Positions 23,880 through 35,830 of a stretch of 64,000 nt of DNA are shown here, one piece after another. This DNA is from Kappaphycus alvarezii (lineage: Eukaryota; Rhodophyta; Florideophyceae; Gigartinales; Solieriaceae): positions 372,001 through 436,000 of the forward strand of contig NADL03000704.1 of the NCBI GenBank assembly GCA_002205965.3, read 5' to 3'. The position numbers and the translations under genes are program-made. The notes below the pieces were generated by a model. The model had not been told where the DNA came from. It saw only the letters and a list, made by a program, of their open reading frames with translations, and did no database searches. How positions within the stretch are numbered: the first letter of the stretch is position 1; each line of letters opens with the position of its first letter.

Positions 23880-23954
23880 GCCTTTACCATCACGACATCC
23901 CTTAGGGAACAGCTGACCATATTTTTCATGCATTAAAAACACCCCAAATTTCCC
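22327..23954 (+). mobile_element. 5'-truncated non-LTR copy 3 with exact 10-bp duplication
   Basis: The 1,628-bp unit lies between perfect copies of CATATAGTAC (22,317-22,326 and 23,955-23,964). Truncation falls inside the polymerase active site: the Tyr codon of YHDDG coincides with the last bases of the duplication. The 3' end reads GCATTAAAAACACCCCAAAT then TTCCCC, without poly(A). This copy ties together the coding family, the C-ending tail and 10-bp target duplications, and anchors the interpretation of the tail-only inserts. Confidence 0.9.
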
Positions 23955-23991
23955 CATATAGTACATTATACTGTGTGTATTGCGATATACC

Positions 23992-24007
23992 GTACAGTAT
24001 ACTGTAC
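23992..24007. repeat. 16-bp perfect palindrome
   Basis: GTACAGTATACTGTAC is its own reverse complement. It lies just downstream of copy 3 in a TATA- and GTAC-rich stretch. Shorter GTAC-centred palindromes recur elsewhere, for example GCACTGTACAGTGC in the left copia LTR. Function unknown. Confidence 0.6.
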
Positions 24008-25529
24008 TGTATATATATACTGTTCTGTGCCGCGCCGCAAGTGTACGGCACCTAGTTCCTAACCCTGTATGACCTGGGGAGATACCGTACAATATCTCCC
24101 GAAGTGGTGGTGGTAAATCTTTTATGGGTTGTACAATGTCGCACAGAAGCGTGCGGAGGGTATTCATAAATTAACTACGGATGAGGGCGGCGGGTAAAAC
24201 CTGTCGCGCCTGCATTATTTGGAGACTAAATGCAAAACGGGTAACGAAGTCGCGGAGCTCCTGTTGAGGGGAGGAACCGCGACGGGAAGCAGCGAAGGAA
24301 GCAAGGCGGCGGAAAAAACCCTTGCCGTCGTCGCCAAGGCGCCATAGATATCAATCCCGACGGGGGAGAGGAGGATATCGTTTTGGTTGCAGTAAGTGCC
24401 GTAATGACGATGTTTCTCGCGCCTTCACCAAGTCGGTGCACGCGCACAACTAACATGGCTAACATGCCTGTGCACTTAAAGTGCGCCCCGGGAGCACAAA
24501 ATCAGGCAAACACCCCTCCCCTTAGCTGCAGTACCCTTACCACCGTAAACTCCTGCCCACTACTACTGCTAACATGTTCCATGTTCAGCAATTCAACCAC
24601 AGCGGTACGCCGTAAGCCTCCCCTGCCTGCCTCTTGATATGTACCGAAGAGCTTTTGAACAGCCGGTAAACCCAGAGCGGAATTCCCTTGGCGTGTTGTT
24701 GCAACTTAGTCCTTGTGGATATCCTCCACGCATCGTATCTAGCTCTCCCTCGCCGCTTTTCGCAGAAACCCTTCCCGCCTTCTCCCACATTCCAAATACT
24801 CGCCTCCCCCTCTTCGCTCTCTAAACCAGATCCTTCCCCACTCGACAGGCTCACCACTTCTTAAAGTCCCCTCTGTTCAACACACACTTCCCCGCCGCTA
24901 ATATAAGTAAGGTATCCCGTTCACCCTCCACTCACTTTCCCTCATGTCGTTCACATAAATCTAAAACAGCCACAGCCAGGATCCTTCTGCACCCGCTTGG
25001 CCTGGTGTCCTACTCTCAATATAGAAAAAGTTCCCACGCTTACTCACAGGCCCTCCCTATCGGGCCACAGAAGACGACTAAATCTTCGCTGGCTTCTTCA
25101 TTGGTTCCTCTGATATTCACCCCGCTGTACAACTGCTTCTTATATTACGGAGCCCACATACGCTCTTACCCAGCCACCTGGAAGTGCCTCGCATCATGTT
25201 AACCCTTTTTCACAATGCCCTCTTCCGTCATGAAAAAAAGAACAGGACCAAAAGGACGAAAGAGGGCAGGAACGAAATCGAGAGTCAATAGAGTTCTTGT
25301 GGTTCCAGCTGAGTCCCCTACTACGTGGTCTAAGGCTGAACAGCCCACCTCTGAAGACTTCTCGGTCTCTCACTTATTTGTTGTTCGTATTTCTTCTTTC
25401 ACTCCCTATCCACTCTTCTTGTTCTCCTGTTACCCATTCATATTCGTTCCATTACTCCACGCTTGTACTTGAATAAAGTAAATGTTCTCACCTCCCTTTA
25501 AATGACGAGCATTGATTGTGGTCATTCTT
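24008..25529. other. Pyrimidine-rich region, probable gypsy LTR/leader
   Basis: No recognisable protein. The plus strand is C/T-rich, with AATAAA near 25,473 shortly before a tRNA-complementary site at 25,530. That order fits the end of a 5' LTR of the gypsy element that follows. The LTR's left edge and any terminal TG could not be placed because no second LTR survives for comparison. Confidence 0.35.
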
Positions 25530-25544
25530 TGGCGAATCGAACCC
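25530..25544 (+). promoter_or_regulatory. Probable gypsy primer-binding site
   Basis: TGGCGAATCGAACCC is what the complement of a tRNA 3' end (T-arm GGGTTCGATTC, then GCCA) looks like, and starts with the TGG that pairs with CCA. It sits about 450 bp before the first readable gypsy polymerase frame. The tRNA species cannot be named. Confidence 0.5.
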
Positions 25545-25980
25545 TTGGATCTCCAATTATATTCCTACGAATCTTTGTACGATGATATCTTGTGATGAAT
25601 TTCGCCAGCAGGTCGTTTTCACCGTGGGGTAGAAAAAGGTTCTCTTGTTCCTTCCCAGAACCGCCAATGGTTGACAGAACCCGTACCGATAGCAAGTAAT
25701 TCATCTTCCTGGAGGAATTGGGGAGCAAGAAATTCGCGCCACCGTCTCCTCAGAGTCAGATGGCAGTGACGGTGGGTAGGATACAGAGTAAGAATAAGTG
25801 TTGCCGATCCTGAACAAAGACCAGCACGAGCCGGATTTAAGGAAATGCATGGAGGGTGAATACTCAACTCGGGAAGACTATGAGGAAGAAAGGGCGGTTT
25901 TTCATTGCCTCGAAAGCTAACGTTCTGGATAAGGACCAGAAATAGCTGAAGAAGGCACTTAGAGACACTATCTAAATAGC

Positions 25981-28210
25981 TTGGGACATTCACAATCTCG
26001 CCCGGCTAAAGTTTCGATGTTCCATTCCTTTGAATTGACGGAAGACACGCCGATACACTTAAAGGTTCATCGTATGCCTCCCAAAAACAATAAAGTCGTG
26101 AAGAGGATGATGAACATGCTTCTGAAGGCAGGTATCATCACAATGGCGACGTCGGTCTGGTCGATCCCCGTCTTCATACCGACAAAGAGTAATGGAAGTC
26201 CTCGGGACGGCGTTGACTACCGCCATGTCAAACAGAGTAATGAAGCCGGATATCTGACTGCTTCCTAAGATAAAAGAGCTTTTGATGAACTGAGAGGCGC
26301 TAATATATTCACTATGTTAGATCTCTACACCGTGTATTGGCAGGTGCGTATGTTTGAAGCTGAGGAGAAGACCTTCTTTTAGAGGTAAGGGACCCACAAG
26401 TTCGAGGTTATGCAATTCAAGTTGATGTAAGCACCGTTGGGGTTCCAATGTATGATGGACAAAGTTCTTCGCAGATTACCGCCCGCTATTTTATATGTGT
26501 ATGACGTCGTAATCTTCTCGGAGACGCGAGAAAAATACATGGAATACTGCTGGCAGGTTTTCAAATGGAGTCAAGAGGCAAGGATGAAGCCAAATCTAAA
26601 GGTCACTAAATGTAGCTTCGCGCAGTATGAAGTTAAGATAATTGGTCATGTGGTCAACGAAACTGACATCAAGGTCGATACTGACAAGATAAAGAAAGCT
26701 TGGAAGCTCCTACGCTGTCGAATATGACGGAGTTGAGTAGTTTTCTCGGGTTGGTAGGCTACTACCGAAGCATTACAAGGAACTTCTAAGTAACCGTTGA
26801 GAAGGCCTTTGAGTGGACTCCGGAGAAGCAAGAGGCTTCCGCGTACTCGATGGAAGATCTGAGGACGCCTCTAGTGCTCGAGTTTCCGGATTTAGACTTC
26901 CCTATCGTGATGGAAACGGATGCTTCTTCGGCTTTCCTAGGAGGAGTTCTCTCCCAGAAGAGAGAGCATGGAAAAATGAACCCGATGCAGTTCCCTACTT
27001 TTGCAATGACGGAGCAGAAGCACCGCTAAAATAAGAGCTTCTGTATTGTTTTTTCTTAAGAAGTTCCGCGTGTATCTGTTGTGTGAAAAGCATATCGTGA
27101 TATATGCGGACTGTATACGGACAATCGTGCCCTGCAGACGGCCTTCTAGAAGAAGGATACTCATGGGAGGCTGGCGACGTAAGTGAGCTTAATGACCTAG
27201 TACGACGTCGAAATTAAGTACGTGCATGGATGCGCAAATGGGGCGGGTGACTTTCTTTTTCGCAGACCCGTAGAAGGCCTTAGGAAAAGCACGGAAGAGA
27301 ACTTTACAGAATGCCTCGCCATGAATATTCAATGGGCTGATCCCACGTTGTCTGGATTGTAGCCGCAGTTCATAGACATAACAAGATTAATGGATGGGGA
27401 AAAGTTCATGAAACGGAAACGACGAAAAAGATCTCTATTTAAAGGAAGGCGAAAAAGTAAATGCCCTGGAAGGACACTTTAAACGGGTAGGAGAAGGATT
27501 TAATTAGCGAGGTGCCACCTATCGGGCAGCGCCCCGAGATAATGGCCATGTTTCATGATTATATCTGTCATTGGGGCGCAGGGTCTACGAGAAAGTTCGT
27601 ACAGGATTATTTCTGGTGGCTCAGGGTATAACGGGATGTAACAGAGTACATTAAAGTGTGTGAAGGATTGAAGCACGCCCGAAGACTACCGAAGTATCAT
27701 ATGACTTTCAGAGCCCCCGTCACCGGTATTTTGTAAACATTTTTGATAGGTTTTGCGGAACCTTTCAGGCCATCCTGGAACGGAAGGAAGTTCGCTGTAA
27801 TCGCGGTAGAACACATGAATGACTGGCCGATCGCGTGGGATACAGTGAACGCCAAATCCGAAAAAGTGGTAAGGTTTATCGAGAAAGAGTTCATCTCTCC
27901 TTTTAAGCCGCCGAGGAGGATCATATTGGACAGTGCGACGTCGTTAATGGTTGCATCACTACATAAATTCATGGAGGAAAGTGTATAGAGTGGAAACTCG
28001 TCCTAACTTACGCACTGATTGCGAACGGAAGAGCAAGAAGGATAGTGAGGACTATTAAGCATGCTATGAAGAAGCCCGTCCTTGGAAATGGAGGTGACTG
28101 GGCCGACGAGCTTCCACGAGTACTGTATGTATATAGAATGCGTGATTGAGGGGGCAAGATTTCGTCGGTCTATCGTGGTTACGGGCAAACCACGATAATC
28201 ATCCCGATCA
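25981..28210 (+). pseudogene. Ty3/gypsy polyprotein remnant, element 1
   Basis: Reverse transcriptase: MLLKAGIITMATSVWSIPVF, DYRHV, MLDLYTVYWQVRM, then LYVYDVVIFSE. The last is the active-site box, with the first catalytic Asp changed to Tyr at 26,500-26,502. RNase H: METDASSAFLGGVLSQ (26,908-26,955) and DNRALQT. Integrase: a zinc-finger part FHDYICHWGAGSTRKFVQDY (from about 27,547), then WNGRKFAVIAVEHMNDWPIA and IILDSATSLMVASLHKF, and RVLYVYRMRD near 28,105-28,140. Several in-frame stops and shifts are present, so it is dead. It breaks off where copia 2 sequence begins. Domain order RT-RNaseH-integrase is that of Ty3/gypsy elements. Confidence 0.8.
28172..28196. repeat. Stem-loop at gypsy/copia boundary
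   Basis: ATCGTGGTT and AACCACGAT form a perfect 9-bp stem around the loop ACGGGCA. It lies where readable gypsy integrase gives way to A/C-rich copia sequence. It may mark the junction or be chance. Confidence 0.4.
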
Positions 28211-29872
28211 ACGACATCGTCTCCGCACCCAGCCATTGAAGAGGCATACACACCACCTGGATCCTCCGTCACACAGCGCACGCTCGCAGCAAGCCCAAAG
28301 GCGAGAAATTACAGCCCCGTTCACACATATTACCCAAGAACTCCGAAGACTAGCCCGCCTTACAACCAACGACAGAAACGTACCCCAAGACAAAACCAAC
28401 CGCACGATGCAGCCCCCCACCATACCACAGATAATCCCACTCGGCGAAGATAAGACCGCTTCATGTATCATATCAGTGACCGCAGCCACCACAGTACTCC
28501 AAGCGAGAGAATTCATAGCGGACGACCTACCCATGCCACAAGATTCAGCACAAGTCCCACCATACCTAGACATGCGCGACCTCCTAGGAGGGGCACTCAT
28601 AGACAGCATATCTATGGAAATCTGAGCACTGACCATACCGAAACAGGCTCGACTACCCCTTCAGCAATGATACAGCCGTCAAGGACCATCCGACGCTACA
28701 TCCCCCGAATACCACGAATACCTAAAATCATTGGCGGAAAAGTTAGTAATCACCCTAGACATGACAATCACGGAATACCATAGGCACCATGAGGCACTCA
28801 GGGCACGCATGCTCACCACTCAATACCCCTACATAGCCAATCCCATCACCACGGTCAAGGTCATGATTGCAGGCCGCGGGGAGGCCCGGAATAGGAAGAG
28901 ATAGGCACATATATGCTACTCTACAAACCGTAAAACCCCGCAAATACAATGAAATCCTCAGCTTCAAGAAAAGACACAAAACAGGATCCCGCAACATGCC
29001 AGGCCCTTCCGAAACCACTAATGGTGCACTAGCAGAAGTATTAAAACAGCTAAACGCTATCAGAAATAACCGCCGCCACCAACGCCCAAACTACTAACCG
29101 TGTAAACACCACATCTCCCTGGGCAAAGCAAACCGATGCCACAGTGACACTCAATGCAGAGATCTGAATCATACCGCAACTGCTCCCAAAGAGCAAAGGA
29201 AAACGAGGTCACCATCGATTACAAACAGCTCGCCAGAGCAATCAAAAGGTGTATGGAACCGACAGAAGACGACCAGGAACCTAAACAAGGCAATGGTGCG
29301 TTTTTCTTCCACTCAGGCACACCAAACCCCGCTTACCAAACCCTTCCCCGGAATGAAGAACTCACCCATGCCATCACAACCACATCTGCGACATCGGAAC
29401 AAACTCTTTGTACCCATGCCGGCCTTAAAACAATACAGAAACCCAGTAACCCCATCACACTCCAGGCACTGAGCAACACCAACTCCACAACGACTTGCTC
29501 TTCATACAAGCGCTCACCGCCAAGTACGGACCAGTGATCTTTACGAAAACCGAAGCCATCGCAACTGACAACAGACGATCACCAAAAATCATAGCTGTCG
29601 CCACATGTAACTCGAACCGGGAAGGATACATTCTCAAAGAGACAACAACGACCACACTGCAACACCGCCTGAGTACACTCATTTCTATCGGTAGACGCAA
29701 ACGAAAACCGCGTAGTACAACATACAACTCCGCACCGCCCCCCACCTCCAGACCAAAAACCCCACTGTCCCACAAGTGCGCCAATCCTCACATCTCCAAC
29801 ACAGCACCGCAGCGAACCAGAGAATCCCTACAGCAACCCCCTTGTATCTAGCATATCGCACACCCCACACAC
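28211..29872 (+). pseudogene. 5' part of copia element 2 (Gag-like), split by copia 1
   Basis: The sense strand is strikingly A/C-rich, as is the matching right half at 36,263-38,931, which links the two. Frames include 28,146-28,625 (with MQPPTIPQIIPLGEDKTASC) and a continuation YHEYLKSLAEKLVITLDMTI to about 29,097. A later frame (29,495-29,851) precedes the insertion point. No zinc knuckle or protease could be read with confidence, so Gag is inferred from position. Stops and shifts are frequent. The left LTR was not found. Confidence 0.5.
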
Positions 29873-30305
29873 CGTTTGTGTAATTTCACTTCTTTGCCTT
29901 TTTCTGACAGTGACAACTCGCAAAGAGGCTTACAGTTATTACTGTACTTTACCGTTCAACCTAGAACTTGACCGTTATGTTTATGCACTGTACAGTGCTG
30001 TAAGCTTGAGCTGATCTACTTTAGATCAGCTCAAGCAAGTTTAGGGTTAGACACTCACCGTCGTCTACATGTCTTCTGGAAACTTCCTTCGATCAACAGA
30101 AAGCATCAGTCGACTCGCCTTGAAGTCTATATAAGCCCCGGTCTCTCTCCATCTTCTACCTGAGTAAAGTTCCTACCACTTCTCCTCTCTCATCTCTCCT
30201 TCTCGGTCCCTCACTCTTACTGCCCTTCTCTCTCTCTCCTGCTCTCCGCTCTCTCCCTCACTCCTGTCTGGCTCCCTCGCTCCCTCTCTCTCGTTCTGTC
30301 CATCA
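29873..30305 (+). repeat. Copia 1 left LTR
   Basis: It begins GTTTGTGTAATTTCACTTC (first base C instead of the T seen in the right LTR) and ends GTTCTGTCCATCA. It contains a TATA-like CTATATAAGCC near 30,127, a pyrimidine-rich 3' third, the 14-bp palindrome GCACTGTACAGTGC (29,985-29,998), and a 15-bp-stem hairpin (30,004-30,036). The promoter role of the TATA is inferred from position. Confidence 0.9.
30004..30036. promoter_or_regulatory. Conserved hairpin in left LTR
   Basis: GCTTGAGCTGATCTA and TAGATCAGCTCAAGC form a perfect 15-bp stem with a 3-base loop (CTT). The same 33 bases are unchanged in the right LTR although neighbouring positions differ. It could act in DNA as a protein-binding dyad or in RNA as a stem near the transcript start or end. 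Confidence 0.75.
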
Positions 30306-30318
30306 GGTTATGGCCCAG
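30306..30318 (+). promoter_or_regulatory. Primer-binding site matching initiator tRNA anticodon arm
   Basis: GGTTATGGCCCAG directly follows the terminal CA of the LTR. It is complementary, apart from one missing G, to the anticodon stem-loop of initiator tRNA-Met (GGGCCCATAACC), not to a tRNA 3' end. Drosophila copia primes in this way with a cleaved half-tRNA. The priming mechanism here is inferred from that precedent. Confidence 0.7.
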
Positions 30319-30745
30319 GCCGCTAGCGCTGCACACCGACTTATCTCTTTCGCGCTCCTGTTCGACGCGAACCATCGAGGCTACCCTACACTCCGTGTAG
30401 GGAGGAAAACACAGAAGCTCCAAAAAAAAAGCACCTAAGGTTTGATCTGACTTCTTTGTCGTCTCTGCACTATCTACTGACCTTCTGTCTTGTGGCCTGT
30501 CAACGCCCGTCGTCTCTGCACTACCTACCTTGGTTGGTTTTGCGGCCCGTCGTCGTTCTTCATCCCCGCACCACAGAACAAAGTCCATTTTGCGGCCCGA
30601 CTCCTCGTTGCTACTCGCCTCGTCTCTGTGTCACATACCTCGGTTTGTTTCACAGCCCGTGTCTAGTTTCAACAGTAAGTCCAAATCTCCTCGAAACCTC
30701 TTGCTTCCTTATATCTTTCACGCTTCTTCCTCAGCCTTCGCCTAA

Positions 30746-31649
30746 CCTCGCAACGTCCTGCCTCCAGTGGTCATCTGCCGCTCCGTCTTCCTTCGAGGAA
30801 TCAAGATCTCTCCAGACGACCCTGTCGTCCGCCGTATCAATTTCACTTCCGACGAACGACTCATTAGACCCTGTCCAAGCCCGCCCCGATCCGAGAAGCC
30901 GCAGCTTCGCCCGAAGTGCCGTTTCATCGACGACTCCGCTATTGAGTCTGACGGTGAAGGCGGTGATATAACCTCCACTGCAACCACTCCGGACGTCGTT
31001 TCACTCCCTTCTCTCTCTCAAGAAGATTATCTCTCCCAAGAAGAAGGATTTTCTTCAACACATCTTGGCATTGGGTACAAAGAAAAGGCCCGCAATCGGA
31101 ACAACTCCAATAATCCAGTCAAGCTCCGCTCAAAGCCTCTACCGTCTCTGCAAGCCGTGTGTCGAAACCAAAGGGTCAGAAGAAACCAGTTACAAACGTA
31201 GCTGCCCCAGTTCAAGTTATTAACTTGATCTCTCCTACTCCAGCACCTCCGACACCTCCAGCTCCTGCTCCAGTCACTCTCACCCAGTCTCCTTTATCGC
31301 CTGCGGTGCCGCCTCTTCCTGCTGACCCTCCAGCGTTAAGAATCCCGACTCCGCTTACTGTCGAACCCCTCTCTCCGGCTCCACTTTTTCGTCCACTGTA
31401 CCTTCTCCTCCACCTCCTGTGGCACCTATAATACCCTTTGTTTCGGAACCCAAGTCTTCTTTCCTCACCTGTGATCTCTGTCAGCTCAAAGTATCGGGTC
31501 CGAAGCAACTTGCTCAGCACAGAGGTGGTAGGAAGTGCCGCAACAGATCTGAGCGGAAGTCGGCTATTACTCCTTGTGCCCACTGTAACCGCGTCTTCCA
31601 AACTAGACACGACCGCAACAAACACATTGACCAAAACAACAAAAATTAA
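30746..31649 (+). pseudogene. Extra upstream ORF with proline-rich linker and zinc fingers
   Basis: Three frames join end to end with slips near 31,150 and 31,400. The N-terminal part has acidic patches (FIDDSAIESDGEGGD). A basic KPKGQKKP is followed by about 80 residues rich in Pro, Ala and Thr. The C-terminus holds CDLCQLKVSGPKQLAQHRGG-RKC, a C-x2-C-x12-H-x5-C finger, and CAHCNRVFQTRHDRNKH, which lacks a clear last His. The stop at 31,649 is 32 bases before the Gag ATG. Copia elements normally start with Gag, so this is an additional protein, perhaps nucleic-acid binding. No ATG is visible at the open start; the start may lie in an upstream exon or be mutated. Confidence 0.6.
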
Positions 31650-31681
31650 ATTTTGATTCACTTGGTCCCATTATACTCATC

Positions 31682-34600
31682 ATGGACTCCTCTGCCGGAC
31701 CTCGTATTGATAATCTCGAGAAGCTCCGTGATGATAACTTTCACATTTGGAAAGCTCGAATTCAACTCATCCTATCTCTCAGGGAGGTTGACAATCATCT
31801 TACACTTGATCCACCGGAAGCATCTTCGTCAACTCACTCCGCATGGCAAAAGGCAGATGCCAAGGCAAGAGCCATCATTGGACTCACACTTTCAGATGCT
31901 CACCTTGAGCAGGTTCAACATGCCACCACGGCCAAGCAAATGTGGAAACTCATTTGTGATATTTTCGAAAAGCATACTCTGCTAAACAAGCTCGCCGCAA
32001 GACGTCGCTTCTATACCGCGCAGATGCACCCAAATGAGAAAGTTCTACTATTTGCTGCCCGTATTCGCCAACTTGCGGCCACTCTAAAATCCATGTCTGT
32101 GTATGTCGAGGACAGCGAAATGGCCATGGCCTTCCTCAATGGCTTGCCCGATCGCTTTGACAGCCTCATATCAGCCCTTGATGCTTCCAATATCGAAGAT
32201 GGCAAGCTTTCGTTCGAATTTGTACAGAGTAGATGTCTCCAAGAAGAGCAGCGCCATGCTCAGCGAGATCAAGACGCACTCAAAGTCGCTGAGACGGCTG
32301 CACTCCTGGGACCAGTCTTCCAAGCCTCGAACAGGAACTTCCGCAGAAATGTGCATACACTGCGGCAGGCATCGTGATAGCAACCGATGCTACAAGAAGT
32401 TCCCTCATCTCGCTCCCAGAGGTCATCCAGCTAGAGCTCATCTTGATAAGGCTAGAGGAAGTGGAGGAAAATCCCTCAATGCCACGGAGGTTGCTGAAAC
32501 TACCGAACACCCAGATGTCGTTTGTCTCTTTGCGTCGACTTCCCCTGCACAACAAGTAGCACTTCAATCTACCGGAGGCCCTCCTCTCTCATCTATGCAA
32601 TGGATCATCGATTCAGGATGTACCTCGCATGTCACTTACGACCGCTCAGCTTTCACAAGTTATCACCTTCTCGCGTCCCCTTCAACTCTCGACCTTGGGG
32701 CAGATTCTAAGGTATGATTATTGGATCCGGTGACGTTGCTCTCACGTTACGACGGAAGGGAGAAACTGTCAAGTGTGTAATGAAAAAGTATTACACGTTC
32801 CAGACCTTCGCTACCAACTGCTCTCCGTATCTGTCATGGCAAAGCTTGGAATTGAGACGCGCTTTAATAACGATACAGTCACCCTTGTTCGTCATTTGGA
32901 CTCTACTCTTGTGGCGACGGGTACGCTCACTAATGGCTATAATCCTTGGATGTCACCAAGCCTGCACTAAAGCCACAGACGGGATCTCAAGTTTCCTTGA
33001 TATGCCCAATTTCAATCTGGCATCAGAGATTGGCGCACATACATGCTCCCGGAATCAAGTCAATGATCAAAGCGTGTCGTGAAAGGTGTAAATTTCACAA
33101 GGAAACGAGGAAGATGATGTTTGCGTCGGCTGCATACTTGGTAAATCCCACCGTGCCCCAATCCGAAGAAAAGACAAAGCCTTTCGGCAAAACCTCTAGA
33201 ACTGGTTCATTCTGATGTCTTGGGACCGGTTGAAACTCCTTCTCTGGGAGGGGCTAGGTATTTTGTATCATTCATCGACGACTACTCCAAGTGGACGGTT
33301 GTGTATCCTATGAGCCACAAGTCAAAGGTGATAGATTGCTTTGAAAACTACAAAGCCTTTGCGGAGAAACACACTAGCCAGTCTCTGAAACATCTCCAAG
33401 TCCATGAGTTTCCTGAAATGAAAACTCCATTGGATGAAGATAAGCTTCTCATTAAGGCTTTACGGTCTGAAATGGCGGAGAGTACCTCTCAACCGAGTTC
33501 AAGAACTTCCTAAAGGAGAACGGCATACAACATCAGCTCACTGTGGCTCACACCCCAGCAAAACGGGACTGCAGAACGGATGAATCGAACCCTTCTCAAT
33601 CTGGTCCGTTCGATGTTACACCACAAGGGTCTTCCAAAGCATTTCTGGGCTGAAGCACTTTCCACGGCTGTCTATGTTCTGAATCGCGTTACTTCAAGCT
33701 CTTTGCCAGAGAGCACCACTCCTTACCACCGCTGGAACGGCATTGCCCCTGACATATCTCACATGCGGGTATTTGGTGCACAGTGCTGGTATGTCGTGCC
33801 AAAGAACAAACTCAAGAAGTTGGATCCCAGATCTCGTGAAGCCCTTATGATGGGTACTCCTCTCAGAGCAAGGGATATAAGCTGTGGGATATGGCTCAGA
33901 AAGAATGGTAATATCCAGAGATGTAATTTTCAATGAAACCGCAACTTGTACACAGCCTGAAGTCACCTGTGAGCTACCGAATGGAGATCACGGCCAAAAA
34001 TTTCCTCCGATGAAGATAAATCTCCTTCTGAAGATTTTTCGAAGTACAGAATTCCGCTGACGAAGACGAAGATTCTGAAGAGTCCACTGCCGGTGAAGAA
34101 AATTTACTCTCATCTGAAGAAGCCCATTCAGTAGCTCCTCGTCGTTCCTCTCGGATCTCAAAGAAGCCCATCCGCTGTGTCCTTCTAGCTCTTCCTCAAA
34201 TGTGTCACTTGTCGCAGAAACTGCACTGCTCTCAACAGGTGTTCCTGCAACATACGAAGAAGCTACTTCTGCAGAAAACATTGATTTTTGGATGCCAGGG
34301 ATCAAAAAGGAAGAAGAATCTATCCGTGAGAATGGAACTTCGATCTCGTTCCAAAAAACCAGGAATGCACGTGATTCCATGTCGCTACGTTTTTCGTATC
34401 AAACCCGACGTCGGTCCTAAGGTTCGTATCGTCGCTAAAGGATTCAGAAAAGTTCCGGACTAGAAGTACACAGACACGTATGCTCCTGTCGTTTCATTGC
34501 TGTTGTACGAATGTTCCTCTGCTTGAAAATCTGTTAGATCTGGAATGCGATCAGATGGACGTATAACCGCGTTTCTGAACGGTGACTTGGACGAAGAAAT

Positions 34601-35760
34601 ATTCATGGAGACTCCAGCTGGTTTTCGAGATCCAAACGAGCCCAACCTCGTCTGTCGACTTCTGAAGGCCCTGTATGGATTGAAGCAGGCTCCTCGCAAT
34701 GGTATGCAAAAATAAGATGCTTTTCTGACTTTGCAACTCAACTTTGTCAGCAACCGCACGAGCCATGTCTTATGTCTATCGGAAGGAGACTATGTTCTGC
34801 ATAATATATACTTGATATGTTGATGATCTCCTCATTTCAGGCAGCAGTCGACATATGCTCAACAATATCAAGGCAGAACTGAAGAAGAGATTCAAGATGA
34901 AAGACTTAGGTCCTGTCCAGGAATTCCTTGGTATTCAAGTGCAGCGAAACCGCTCTGAGAGAACGCTGCATCTTTCGCAATCGATATACACAGAAAAGAT
35001 CTTGGAAAGGTTCCAAATGGCGGACTCAAAACCTGTCGATACCAATGGTCCAAAGCAATTCCAACAAGGACGGAACTAATGATCAAGAACTTCCTTCATC
35101 AGTACCATATCGTTCTGCAATAGGCAGTCTCATGTACTTGATGATCTGCACTCGTCCAGACATTGGATTCGCTGTAGGCAAGCTGTCGCAGTTCTGCGAA
35201 AAGCCGATGGTCACTCACTGGAGGCTGTCAAACGTGTGTATCGCTACTTGAACGGATCTAAAACTCTTGGAATTCGTTACGGTCCGTCTTCATCTCACAC
35301 CATCACTGGATTCAGTGACTCTGACTGGGCTGGCTGCCACTCTACTCGCAAGTCTACCGAAAGCTTCGTGTTCATGATGTCTGTGGACCTATCTCATGGC
35401 CTCCAAGAAGCAAGGATGTGTCGCGCTGTCGTCCTGCGAAGCAGAGTACATATTCTGTGCACTGCCTCTAAAGAAGCTATTTGGTTGTCAAATTCTCTGC
35501 AGTTTGATGAATGAAAATGCCCTACCCTATTAGGATATCAGTTGACAACTCAGGCGCAATTAGCTCTTCCCAGAACGAATCAATCAATAACGGAACAAGC
35601 ACATTGATATTAGGTATCATTTCGTTCGTGAAGCTGTGTCGTCCAAACAGATCTCTTACTCACTGTCGAACCGAAGAAAAAGTCTCTGACCTTCTAACGA
35701 AAACTTTGCTGCGTGTCAAGTTTGTGAAGTTTCGAAGTGAGTTGGGCTTTTTTCCTCCTG
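31682..35760 (+). pseudogene. Copia 1 Gag-Pol, frame-broken
   Basis: Gag starts at the ATG at 31,682 (MDSSAGPRIDNLEKL, FHIWKARIQLIL; 232 codons open), a UBN2-type copia Gag, followed by a zinc knuckle CIHCGRHRDSNRC. Protease: MQWIIDSGCTSHVT near 32,598. GAG-pre-integrase: WHQRLAHIHAPGIKSM. Integrase: HSDVLGPVETPSLGGARYF and FIDDYSKWTVVYPMSHKSK. The second catalytic region is damaged (RSE in place of RSDN-like). MNRTLLNLVRSMLHHKGLP starts the 33,580-33,936 frame. [35 protein letters not shown], and an intact YVDDLLISGSS near 34,818. RNase H: FSDSDWAGCHSTRKS near 35,312. At least eight slips or stops are needed to follow it, so it is not functional as written. Confidence 0.88.
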
Positions 35761-35830
35761 TATTTCAAGTTAGTATTTTATTGTTTTCAGATCGAGGGGC
35801 GCTGCTGAGGTCTGTTCTAGTTTAAGGGCG

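Noticed and set aside
25530..25544. Reading TGGCGAATCGAACCC as the end of a tRNA gene
   Set aside because: No other tRNA arms are present; its position before gypsy polymerase fits a primer-binding site.
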